A model generated the notes under the pieces. The model saw only the letters and a list, made by a program, of their open reading frames with translations. It had not been told where the DNA came from and made no database searches. From Oscillospiraceae bacterium (GTDB lineage: Bacteria > Bacillota > Clostridia > Oscillospirales > Ruminococcaceae): 64,000 nucleotides of DNA. Below are positions 17,604 to 24,922 of this stretch, piece after piece. A program made the translations under genes and the position numbers. Location: NCBI GenBank assembly GCA_022793675.1, contig JAAWDH010000049.1, forward strand, positions 1 through 64,000, in the 5' to 3' direction. Positions within the stretch are counted from its first letter, which is position 1; every line of letters begins with the position of its first letter.

Positions 17604-18728
17604 ATGAAAACGAAAAAGAAAAAAACCTACCCGCTGCTGTGGCTATTTTTCGGCTTTTTGCTGGTTATGACCGTTGCCGATCTTTGCGTCCCTTTCCGCA
17701 GCTTTTCGGATATGGAAAACCGCTATTTGGCGGGCGCGCCGAAATTTTCGCTGGCGGCGCTGTTTGACGGCAGCTATACCCGCAAATATGAAACCTACGT
17801 CAGCGACCAGTTTGTGGGGCGCGACAGCTGGATTACGGCAAAATCCCACAGTGAATCGGCGCTCCTAAAAACAGAAAACAATGGTATTGTCTATGGCAAA
17901 GACGGCCGGCTCTTTGAAAAATATACAAGCTACGATGAAGGGCAGCTGGAACGTAACCTGGATTTTATTGCCCAATTTGCCAACAAGCAGGGGAACGTGA
18001 CCTTCAGCGTCGTGCCGTCGGGGTATGTGTTGATGCCGGATGCGCTGCCTTATGGGCTTACGCTGGCAGACCAGGAAACAGCGCTGTTAAATATCGAAAA
18101 AAGCTTTTCTGAAAACATCTTTAACGGCGCTGTCCGTTGGATTGACACCGTTGGGCTGCTGCGTGCGAGCGGCGAGGACGACCTTTATTACCGCACCGAC
18201 CATCATTGGCGGGTGCGCGGGGCCTATCTATTCTATAAAGAATTCTGTACAGAAAAGGGCCTTGTCCCGACGCCGGCGGAATCCCTGCCGCTGCGGGAGG
18301 TAGAGGGCTTTTACGGCACTTATTTCTCCAAATGCAAGAGGGCGGGGACGCCGCCCGATACGCTGACTTTCTACGACATTCCTGTCGATTCGGTGACCGT
18401 GGACGGCGTGGAGAAGGGCGGCTGGTACGACGAAACCCTTTTTGAAAAGCGCGACAAGTACGGCGCGCTGCTCTACGGCAACGGCGGGCTGACGGTGCTT
18501 AAAAATGGGGACGGTCCACGCAAGCTTCTGCTGATTAAGGATTCCTATTCCAACGCCCTTGCGCCGCTGTTTTTGGAGAATTATGACGCGGTGTATGTCG
18601 TCGACCTGCGCAGCTTCCCGAAAGGACTTGAGGAGCTTTGCCGCAGCGAAAATTTCACCGATACCCTGATCCTCTATAGTTTCCAGAACCTGGCAATGGA
18701 TACCAACCTTTACCGGATTACGCTGTAA
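17604..18728 (+). CDS. DHHW-family protein (AlgJ/AlgX-like)
   Basis: 374 residues with one N-terminal membrane anchor (about 9-27) and an extracellular SGNH-hydrolase-like domain. The diagnostic motif YRTDHHWRVRGAY is present, and a conserved LLIKDSYSNAL block follows toward the C-terminus. Proteins of this family transfer acetyl groups delivered by MBOAT partners to surface polysaccharides. The ribosome site AAGGGGGAG overlaps the end of the MBOAT gene, so both are in one operon. Confidence 0.88.
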   Translation: MKTKKKKTYPLLWLFFGFLLVMTVADLCVPFRSFSDMENRYLAGAPKFSLAALFDGSYTRKYETYVSDQFVGRDSWITAKSHSESALLKTENNGIVYGKDGRLFEKYTSYDEGQLERNLDFIAQFANKQGNVTFSVVPSGYVLMPDALPYGLTLADQETALLNIEKSFSENIFNGAVRWIDTVGLLRASGEDDLYYRTDHHWRVRGAYLFYKEFCTEKGLVPTPAESLPLREVEGFYGTYFSKCKRAGTPPDTLTFYDIPVDSVTVDGVEKGGWYDETLFEKRDKYGALLYGNGGLTVLKNGDGPRKLLLIKDSYSNALAPLFLENYDAVYVVDLRSFPKGLEELCRSENFTDTLILYSFQNLAMDTNLYRITL

Positions 18729-18748
18729 GGCGCAAGGGAAGGGGATTT

Positions 18749-18814
18749 CGCTTGCTGCGGCAAGCGACCAAGGGCTCTGCCCTTTGGGATCCCGCGATTT
18801 TTTGAAAAAAATCG
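18749..18814. repeat. Intergenic cluster of three palindromes (second repeat type)
   Basis: Successive hairpins: CGCTTGC-tgcg-GCAAGCG (18749-18766), CCAAGGGC-tct-GCCCTT (18768-18784) and CGATTTTTT/AAAAAATCG (18795-18814). The composition differs from the neighbouring genes. It resembles dispersed palindromic repeats of Clostridia rather than a single terminator. Confidence 0.5.
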
Positions 18815-18872
18815 AGTAAAACTTTTTTTCCTTGGCAATCCTAGGAAAACAGAGATTTTTTCGACAAACCGA

Positions 18873-18908
18873 GCCGCTTCCCATAGACAGGGAAGCGGCG
18901 TTTTCTTT
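18873..18908 (+). terminator. Terminator after the acetylation operon
   Basis: A perfect 10-bp stem GCCGCTTCCC (18873-18882 with 18890-18899), seven-base loop, followed by GTTTTCTTT. Confidence 0.85.
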
Positions 18909-18935
18909 GGATATGAAAAATCGGCATAAAAAAGC

Positions 18936-18964
18936 TTGACATTTGCCTACAAAACCCCTACAAT
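18936..18964 (+). promoter_or_regulatory. Promoter of the fucose operon
   Basis: TTGACA (18936-18941), 17 bases, TACAAT (18959-18964). Just downstream, the perfect 18-base palindrome CGGGCTTTGCAAAGCCCG (18978-18995) lies where a repressor or leader RNA hairpin could act, 7 bases before the ribosome site. Confidence 0.88.
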
Positions 18965-19015
18965 TGAAAATAAGAAACGGGCTTTGCAAAGCCCGCACAA
19001 ACAGGAGGCAGCATT

Positions 19016-20809
19016 ATGGCAGCATCAAGATTGATTGGAGATTACCCGGTCATCGGCATCCGCCCGACCATTGACGGACGCAGGGGCGCAATGAAGGTGC
19101 GCGAGTCGCTGGAAGAGCAGACCATGAATATGGCCCGCGCCGCCGCGAAGCTTTTTACAGACAATATCCGCTACACCAACGGCGAGCCAGTGAAGGTGGT
19201 CATTGCGGATACGACGATTGGCCGCGTGGCGGAAGCGGCGGCTTGTGCGGACAAGTTCAAAAAGGCTGGTGTCGATATCACTTTGACGGTTACCCCTTGC
19301 TGGTGCTATGGCGCAGAAACGATGGATATGGACCCGATGACCATTAAAGGGGTCTGGGGCTTTAACGGCACCGAGCGCCCCGGCGCGGTCTATCTGGCGT
19401 CGGTGCTGGCGTCCCACGCCCAGAAGGGCCTGCCGGCTTTCGGAATTTACGGCCATGACGTCCAGGATGCGGACGACGCTGAAATTCCGGAAGATGTACG
19501 GGAAAAGCTGCTGCGTTTTGGCCGGGCTGCCGTTGCGGCGGCGACAATGCGGGGCAAATCCTATCTGCAGATCGGTTCCATCTGCATGGGCATTGGCGGG
19601 TCGATCATCAGCCCCGAATTTTTTGAGGAATATTTGGGGATGCGGGTCGAGTCGGTAGACGAGGTAGAAATTATCCGCCGGATGACCGAGGGCATCTACG
19701 ACCAGGCCGAATATGAAAAGGCGCTGGCTTGGGTCAAGAAGAACTGTCCCGAAGGGTTTGACAAGAACCCGCCTGAGCTGCAGAAGACTCCGCAGCAGAA
19801 GGAGGAGGCTTGGGAATTCATCGTCAAGATGATGTGCATTATCAAGGACCTTTATAACGGCAGCAAAAACCTTCCCGCCGGCTGCGAGGAAGAGGCTGTG
19901 GGCCACAACGCCATCGCCGGCGGCTTCCAGGGCCAGCGCCAGTGGACCGACTTCTATCCCAACTGCGATTTCCCTGAGTCGATGCTCAACTCTTCATTTG
20001 ACTGGAACGGCGCGCGGGAGCCGTATGTGCTGGCTACTGAAAACGATACCCTCAACGGCGTTGGGATGCTGTTCGGCAAGCTGCTGACCGGCCGGGCGCA
20101 GATTTTCGCCGACGTTCGTACATACTGGAGTCCTGAAGCGGTCAAAAAGGCGGCTGGCTATACGCTCGAAGGCCGCGCGGCGGAATCAATGGGTTTTATC
20201 CACCTAATCAATTCCGGCGCAGCCTGCATCGACGCCTGCGGCGAAGTGAAGGATGAAAACGGTAACGGCATTATTAAGCCTTTCTGGGAGATGACCGAAG
20301 CCGACCAGCAGGCTTGCCTTCAGGCGACGACCTGGAATGCGGCGGACACCGGCTATTTCCGGGGCGGCGGGTTCTCATCGCGCTTCCTCACTCGGGCGGA
20401 GATGCCAGTGACGATGGTACGGCTGAACCTGGTCAAGGGCTTGGGGCCGGTGATGCAGATTGCTGAAGGTTATGCTGTCAACCTCCCCGACAAGGTCTCA
20501 GACATCCTCTGGAAACGCACCGATTATACCTGGCCCTGCACTTGGTTTGCACCGCGCTTGACCGGTGAAGGCGCTTTCAGGTCAGCTTATGATGTAATGA
20601 ACAACTGGGGGGCCAACCATGGCGCAATCAGCTACGGCCATATCGGCGCCGATCTGATTACCCTTTGCTCGATGCTGCGCATCCCGGTCTGTATGCACAA
20701 CGTGCCGGAGGAAAAGATTTTCCGCCCGGCAAGCTGGAACGCTTTCGGTATGGACAAAGAGGGCCAAGACTACCGCGCCTGCGCCGCCTACGGCCCGATG
20801 TACAAATAA
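19016..20809 (+). CDS. fucI: L-fucose isomerase
   Basis: 597 residues, the expected length for FucI, which converts L-fucose to L-fuculose with Mn2+. The N-terminus ([25 protein letters not shown]), the segment [16 protein letters not shown] and the C-terminal block containing [12 protein letters not shown] are characteristic. It starts at ATG 19016 behind AGGAGG and is first in an operon with fucU, a GH18 gene and fucA. The operon is interrupted after this gene by 660 bases of repeats and an immunity gene. No fuculokinase gene is in the window. Confidence 0.95.
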   Translation: MAASRLIGDYPVIGIRPTIDGRRGAMKVRESLEEQTMNMARAAAKLFTDNIRYTNGEPVKVVIADTTIGRVAEAAACADKFKKAGVDITLTVTPCWCYGAETMDMDPMTIKGVWGFNGTERPGAVYLASVLASHAQKGLPAFGIYGHDVQDADDAEIPEDVREKLLRFGRAAVAAATMRGKSYLQIGSICMGIGGSIISPEFFEEYLGMRVESVDEVEIIRRMTEGIYDQAEYEKALAWVKKNCPEGFDKNPPELQKTPQQKEEAWEFIVKMMCIIKDLYNGSKNLPAGCEEEAVGHNAIAGGFQGQRQWTDFYPNCDFPESMLNSSFDWNGAREPYVLATENDTLNGVGMLFGKLLTGRAQIFADVRTYWSPEAVKKAAGYTLEGRAAESMGFIHLINSGAACIDACGEVKDENGNGIIKPFWEMTEADQQACLQATTWNAADTGYFRGGGFSSRFLTRAEMPVTMVRLNLVKGLGPVMQIAEGYAVNLPDKVSDILWKRTDYTWPCTWFAPRLTGEGAFRSAYDVMNNWGANHGAISYGHIGADLITLCSMLRIPVCMHNVPEEKIFRPASWNAFGMDKEGQDYRACAAYGPMYK

Positions 20810-20849
20810 GGTATCGTGTTTTCCGCTTTATTTTGCTCAGCCGCCCTGA

Positions 20850-20956
20850 GGGCGCTCATGGGTTGAGGCACAGCCTCAACCCTACGCTGAGTGTTTGGTT
20901 TGGCAGATGCCAAACCAAACACTCAGCGTGACGCGCTTTGCGCGTCATGAGCGCCC
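20850..20956. repeat. Perfect three-hairpin cloverleaf palindrome
   Basis: Outer stem GGGCGCTCATG (20850-20860) pairs with 20946-20956. Inside lie three perfect hairpins: 20861-20869/20873-20881 (9 bp, 3-base loop), 20884-20904/20909-20929 (21 bp, 4-base loop) and 20930-20936/20940-20946 (7 bp, 3-base loop). Almost every base is paired. It lies between fucI and the immunity gene and has no T-tract, so it is not a plain terminator. Confidence 0.9.
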
Positions 20957-21000
20957 GCCGTATCTGCAGCGATCCATTTGAGTCGACAAAGATGGATTGT

Positions 21001-21068
21001 TTTGCGAAGTATACGAGTACCCTGGCGACTAGAAAAGCCGACTTGGTTTGGCGAGCCGTAATTTGGAA
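21001..21068 (+). repeat. Left imperfect direct repeat flanking the immunity gene (fragment G)
   Basis: Contains TTTGCGAAGTATACGAG and TACCCTGGCGACTAGAAAAG, followed by a TTGG-rich segment. It matches 21340-21405 in order. Its centre matches the GTACCCTGGCGACTAAAAG core of the dispersed intergenic repeat. Confidence 0.65.
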
Positions 21069-21081
21069 TGGAGACTATGAT

Positions 21082-21321
21082 ATGGAGCAGAACTTGTCCA
21101 GGGAAGAGCTTGTTGAATTGGTAGAAACGATTATGAGCGTACGTGATAAAAAGACAGGGAAGCCGTTAACAGAGGAAGAACACAGCAGGCTAGTCGCAAA
21201 ATTTAAAAAAGGGATCAGCCACCCCGGAGGAAGCGATTTAATCTATTATCCAGAGTTAGTTGGTTTATCCAAAGAGCCGACTGTTGATGAAATTGTTGAC
21301 TTAGCGATAAAAGGGGTTTGA
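21082..21321 (+). CDS. Colicin E/pyocin-type bacteriocin immunity protein (orphan)
   Basis: 79 residues. Residues 47-57 read HPGGSDLIYYP, matching the toxin-binding signature HPSGSDLIYYP of the E-group DNase colicin immunity proteins Im2/Im7/Im8/Im9. The flanking pattern also fits the four-helix family: a SREELVELV helix, an acidic EEEH helix with VAKF, and a C-terminal DEIVDLA helix. Such proteins bind and block HNH nuclease domains in the cytoplasm. No toxin gene is adjacent. An upstream frame extension to 20938 runs into the cloverleaf repeat and is rejected; a GGAGA lies 8-9 bases before this ATG. It sits between imperfect direct repeats within the fucose operon, suggesting recent acquisition. 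Confidence 0.85.
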   Translation: MEQNLSREELVELVETIMSVRDKKTGKPLTEEEHSRLVAKFKKGISHPGGSDLIYYPELVGLSKEPTVDEIVDLAIKGV

Positions 21322-21339
21322 AATGTCCCTTTTGTTAGT

Positions 21340-21405
21340 TTTGCGAGACAGATGAGAACTCTGGCGACTAAAAAAGTTGACCTCACCTGCGCTGCATTAT
21401 GGGAA
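21340..21405 (+). repeat. Right imperfect direct repeat flanking the immunity gene (fragment H)
   Basis: TTTTGCGAGACAGATGAG, then AACTCTGGCGACTAAAAAAG and a segment ending GCATTATGG. It aligns along its length with 21001-21068. Confidence 0.6.
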
Positions 21406-21475
21406 AGCACAAATTTTCCTGTCACGCTGTCTTTTCCTGAAAGCATACGGCAGTCACGAAAAAAGGAGGGCTTTT

Positions 21476-21904
21476 ATGCTGAAAGGGATCCCGAAAATCC
21501 TTTCACCAGAACTTTTAAAAATACTTTGCGAAATGGGCCATGGCGACCGCCTGGTCATTGGCGACGGTAATTTCCCCGCTCAGTCGATGGGGCAGCGGGT
21601 GATCCGCTGCGACGGACATGGCGTGCCGGAGCTGCTTGAGGCGATATTGGCGCTGTTCCCGTTGGACAGCTACATCGACAAGCCGGTGATGCTGATGTCG
21701 GTAATGGCCGGCGACACGGTTCAAACGCCGATCTGGGACGAATACCGGAACATTGTCGCCCGTTACGACGGCCGCGGCGCTGGCGCTGTCGGCGAAATCG
21801 AACGCTTTGCTTTCTATGAAGAAGCCAAAAAGGCTTATGCCATTATCGCCACCAGCGAGTCGGCGCTTTACGCCAACGTGATTCTGCAAAAAGGCGTGAT
21901 CTAA
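21476..21904 (+). CDS. fucU: L-fucose mutarotase, RbsD/FucU family
   Basis: 142 residues, the normal FucU length, from ATG 21476 behind AAGGAGG. The catalytic-His region EMGHGDRLVIGDGNFPA (His22) and the conserved C-terminal YANVILQKGVI are present. It interconverts alpha- and beta-fucopyranose, feeding FucI. The open frame upstream of 21476 covers the direct repeat and is not coding. Confidence 0.93.
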   Translation: MLKGIPKILSPELLKILCEMGHGDRLVIGDGNFPAQSMGQRVIRCDGHGVPELLEAILALFPLDSYIDKPVMLMSVMAGDTVQTPIWDEYRNIVARYDGRGAGAVGEIERFAFYEEAKKAYAIIATSESALYANVILQKGVI

Positions 21905-21944
21905 AACGCCATACTGCGCATTCAAATGCGAAAAGGAGAAAAAT

Positions 21945-22973
21945 ATGTCCGATCTTGTTTTTGCAGGTTACTGCACAGCCCGCGGGCTGGCTGACCTGAC
22001 CCCGGAACAGGCCCGCCGCCTGACCCATCTGAACATCGCCTTCGGCGTTGTCAAGGATAACCGCATCACGGTCGACGCCATCCGCGAAAACCGCTTCTAT
22101 TTGGAGCAGATCCGCCGCGCCAACCCCAACTTGCAGATCCTTATCTCGACTGGCGGCGGCGGGGCTGGCGGCCACGGCGAAGCTACCCGCCCCGAGAATC
22201 TTGCAGCCTTTGTGGAATCGACCATGGAGGCTGTGCGGGAATTTGGGCTTGACGGCATCGACTGCGACTGGGAGTTTCCCTGCAACACTGGCCATATGGA
22301 GGAAAAGGCCCAGCACGTCGAGCTGATGAAAGCCTACCGCGCTGCCCTTGACCAGTATGAAAAGGAACACGGCGGCAAAAAATGCTGGCTGACTATCGCG
22401 GCAGCGGCTTGGGATAAGTACCTGCGCAACACCGATATCGCCGCTGTCACGCCGGTATTGGATTTCATCAACCTGATGACCTATGATATCCGTGACGCAG
22501 CTTGGGCCGAAAATTACACCGGTCACCACACAAACCTTTTCCCGCCCGCCGACGCTTTCTATCCCGACAGCATCGATGGCTGCGTCGAAAAATACCACGC
22601 TGTCGGCGTCCCTTACGATAAGATCGTCATTGGCACGGCCTTCTACTCCCACCGCTGGGACGGCGTGCCCGATGTCAACCACGGCATCAACCAGCGGGTG
22701 GACTGCCCCTGCGTTTATGGCCCTAGCTACACCGCCATCCGGCTGATCTACGAGCCAGGCGGAGAGTATGTAAAGTATTGGGATGACGCCGCCAAAGCAC
22801 CCTGGCTTTTTAACGGCAGCAGCTTTATCACCTACGACGACCCCATGTCAATGGCCTATAAGGCGCGCTATATCCGTGAAAAGGGCCTGCGCGGCGCGAT
22901 GTATTGGGAGCATTCCAGCGACCTGACAGGCTTGCTGTTCAATGCGTTGTATGAAGGGCTTTTTGTAAAATAA
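21945..22973 (+). CDS. Glycoside hydrolase family 18 protein, apparently cytoplasmic
   Basis: 342 residues forming a GH18 barrel. The catalytic DxxDxDxE motif reads DGIDCDWE, with Asp103, Asp106, Asp108 and the acid Glu110. STGGGGAGGHGEA precedes it and FINLMTYDIRD follows. GH18 enzymes cleave chitin-type or GlcNAc-GlcNAc bonds (chitinase or endo-beta-N-acetylglucosaminidase). No signal peptide is visible, so it would act on an imported oligosaccharide. Placement between fucU and fucA hints at fucosylated GlcNAc-containing glycans such as N-glycan cores; that link is inference. Confidence 0.88.
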   Translation: MSDLVFAGYCTARGLADLTPEQARRLTHLNIAFGVVKDNRITVDAIRENRFYLEQIRRANPNLQILISTGGGGAGGHGEATRPENLAAFVESTMEAVREFGLDGIDCDWEFPCNTGHMEEKAQHVELMKAYRAALDQYEKEHGGKKCWLTIAAAAWDKYLRNTDIAAVTPVLDFINLMTYDIRDAAWAENYTGHHTNLFPPADAFYPDSIDGCVEKYHAVGVPYDKIVIGTAFYSHRWDGVPDVNHGINQRVDCPCVYGPSYTAIRLIYEPGGEYVKYWDDAAKAPWLFNGSSFITYDDPMSMAYKARYIREKGLRGAMYWEHSSDLTGLLFNALYEGLFVK

Positions 22974-22986
22974 GGAGATATTTTCT

Positions 22987-23670
22987 ATGGAATATGCAGA
23001 GATTCGCGAGCAAATCTGCGATGTTTGCCATAAAATGTGGCAGCTGGGCTGGGTGGCGGCCAACGACGGCAACGTTTCGGTCAAACTTCCCGACGGCAGG
23101 TTCCTCGCTACCCCTACCGGCATCAGCAAAAGCTTTATCACGCCGGAAAAACTGGTCGTCATTGATGGCACCGGCGCGGTTGTCAACAGCCTGCCCGGCT
23201 ATAAGCCCTCGTCGGAAATCAAAATGCACCTGCGCTGCTACCGCGAGCGGGAGGACGTCGGCGCGGTCGTCCATGCCCATCCGCCGACCGCCACAGGATA
23301 TGCCGTCGCCGGCAAGAGCCTTGACGAATATTCGATGATCGAAACAGTTATCGCCATCGGTTCCATCCCGCTTACCCCTTACGGTACGCCGAGCACCGAC
23401 GAAGTCCCCGACGCCATTACCCCCTATCTGCAGGAGCATGACGTGATGCTTTTGCAAAACCACGGGGCGTTGACCGTCGGCTGCGACCTAATTACCGCCT
23501 ATTACCGGATGGAAACACTGGAGCTGTACGCCAAGATCAGCCTAACCGCCCATCTGCTGGGGGGCGCGCAGGAGATCCCGCGGGACAGGATTGATACCCT
23601 GCTCGACCTGCGGGAAAACTATTACCATGTTGCTGGCAGGCATCCCGGCTATAAAAAATTCTCATCATGA
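22987..23670 (+). CDS. fucA: Class II aldolase, probable L-fuculose-phosphate aldolase
   Basis: 227 residues. Metal-binding histidines lie in VVHAHPPT (His96, His98) and LLQNHGAL (His159), and Glu77 in SSEIKMH is the expected catalytic acid. FucA splits L-fuculose 1-phosphate into dihydroxyacetone phosphate and L-lactaldehyde. The family also contains rhamnulose- and ribulose-phosphate enzymes, but fucI and fucU in the operon support the fucose assignment. It is the last gene of the operon and is followed by a stem-loop. Confidence 0.9.
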   Translation: MEYAEIREQICDVCHKMWQLGWVAANDGNVSVKLPDGRFLATPTGISKSFITPEKLVVIDGTGAVVNSLPGYKPSSEIKMHLRCYREREDVGAVVHAHPPTATGYAVAGKSLDEYSMIETVIAIGSIPLTPYGTPSTDEVPDAITPYLQEHDVMLLQNHGALTVGCDLITAYYRMETLELYAKISLTAHLLGGAQEIPRDRIDTLLDLRENYYHVAGRHPGYKKFSS

Positions 23671-23693
23671 CCCACAGGAATATGTAAAAACCG

Positions 23694-23735
23694 CTGCGCC
23701 GATAGGCAGCCTTTCCGGCTTGCTTATCGGCGCAG
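23694..23735. terminator. Stem-loop after fucA
   Basis: An 11-bp perfect stem CTGCGCCGATA (23694-23704 with 23725-23735) encloses a smaller hairpin and is followed by TAAAATTTTATT. It is the probable operon terminator, although the T-tract is broken. Confidence 0.65.
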
Positions 23736-23835
23736 TAAAATTTTATTGGCCCTATGGGACGTCAAGGATCCAGGCGATGGGAAAATCTTGCGGGTTTGGC
23801 CGCAGCTGTGCTGTGCCTTCTTCAAAAGCGGCCGC

Positions 23836-24660
23836 CTAATAAGGATTGCCGGAGGATGCATCCGTGAAGCCAAAGAAATCCAGCGCCTTCTGGATGGTCA
23901 GATCCCAGAAGCGCCATTCGTGCTTGTAGCCGTCAATTTCCTCAAAAGTCGCTTCAAGGCCAATTTCTTGGGCGTGCCGTTTGAAATGCTCGTAGGCGGG
24001 GAAAAGGTGGTCGTCTTTGCCGCAGGCGAAATAGAGCCTTGGCAGCGGCGTGCCGGCGGCGACCGCCTCGTCGAGCACCCGCCAGGTGTTCTCATACGAA
24101 GCTTCGTAAGCTTCAAAGCCGCCGCGGTTTTCGATGCAGCCCACCGTGCGTTCCCAGAGCCGGGGGTCGTTGTCCTTTAGCCAGCGTGTTTCTCGGGGGC
24201 AGGCCGAAAGGATTGCTGCCGCCGCGAATTTTTCCGGGTGGTTCATCGCATAGACGCAGGTACCACGCCCGCCCATTGAAAGACCAGCGATAAAGTTGTC
24301 CTCCCGCTTATCCGAGGCTGGGAACCAGCCGTAGACCAGCGGCATCAGCTCTTTCAGCAGGAAATCATACATATTATAGCCAATGCTGAAATGCTCCCAG
24401 TTGGCGTAGTTGGTGTTCAGAGCGCTGGGCATGACGACAATCAGGTCCCGCTCGCAGGCGTACAGCTCGATATTACTTTTGCGGATCCAGTCGCTGTGGT
24501 CGCCGAAGGTGCCATGAAGCAGCCAGAGCACCTTGAACTTCTGCCCACCGCGGTAAAACTCCTCGGGGGTCACGCCCCGGGGCCGGTCGGGCAGGATCAC
24601 CGAAACTGTGGTGTTGCCCTGGAGGTATTCGCTTTCAAAGTTGAATTGTGCCAGAGACAT
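23836..24660 (-). CDS. Esterase D-type alpha/beta hydrolase
   Basis: 274 residues of the Esterase (PF00756) family. The nucleophile elbow GLSMGG contains Ser128, the oxyanion region is WLLHGTFGD, and a C-terminal GYKHEWRFW supplies the catalytic His. Family members include S-formylglutathione hydrolase, acetylxylan and feruloyl esterases. The lack of a signal peptide indicates a cytoplasmic enzyme, perhaps removing acyl groups from imported glycans. The start at 24660 follows GGAGTG; the longer frame to 24861 passes through its own promoter and is rejected. Confidence 0.88.
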   Translation of the reverse strand: MSLAQFNFESEYLQGNTTVSVILPDRPRGVTPEEFYRGGQKFKVLWLLHGTFGDHSDWIRKSNIELYACERDLIVVMPSALNTNYANWEHFSIGYNMYDFLLKELMPLVYGWFPASDKREDNFIAGLSMGGRGTCVYAMNHPEKFAAAAILSACPRETRWLKDNDPRLWERTVGCIENRGGFEAYEASYENTWRVLDEAVAAGTPLPRLYFACGKDDHLFPAYEHFKRHAQEIGLEATFEEIDGYKHEWRFWDLTIQKALDFFGFTDASSGNPY

Positions 24661-24702
24661 CAGATCACTCCTTGCTGGCGGCGCGCCGCCTTTATTGCCT
24701 TT

Positions 24703-24731
24703 AGTGTAGCACATTTCCCTCAAAAAAGAAA
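24703..24731 (-). promoter_or_regulatory. Putative esterase promoter
   Basis: On the minus strand TTTCTT (24731-24726), 17 bases, TACACT (24708-24703). Confidence 0.5.
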
Positions 24732-24844
24732 GCGCCTTTTTTAAACTTGGCGGCTCAGGGCTGTTATCGTTGGTTTTTGACAGGCGAATCTCAGGGGTCA
24801 AAAATTGATACCCCCTTTGTTTTAAGGGAATCGTGCAAATTTCG

Positions 24845-24873
24845 TTTACAATTTTCGGCATATTTGCTATAAT
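24845..24873 (+). promoter_or_regulatory. Promoter of the AraC-type regulator
   Basis: TTTACA (24845-24850), 17 bases, TATAAT (24868-24873), about 50 bases before the GTG start. Confidence 0.85.
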
Positions 24874-24922
24874 AAGAAAGAAAAACAGGGAAACCTTTCT
24901 GATTCTGCGATGAGGTGATGTT

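Noticed and set aside
20938..21081. N-terminal extension of the immunity gene
   Set aside because: The extra 48 codons come from the cloverleaf end and the direct repeat; immunity proteins of this family start close to the first helix, which matches ATG 21082.
23746..24180. Plus-strand frame over the esterase 3' half
   Set aside because: It overlaps the clearly conserved esterase on the minus strand and has no recognisable domain.
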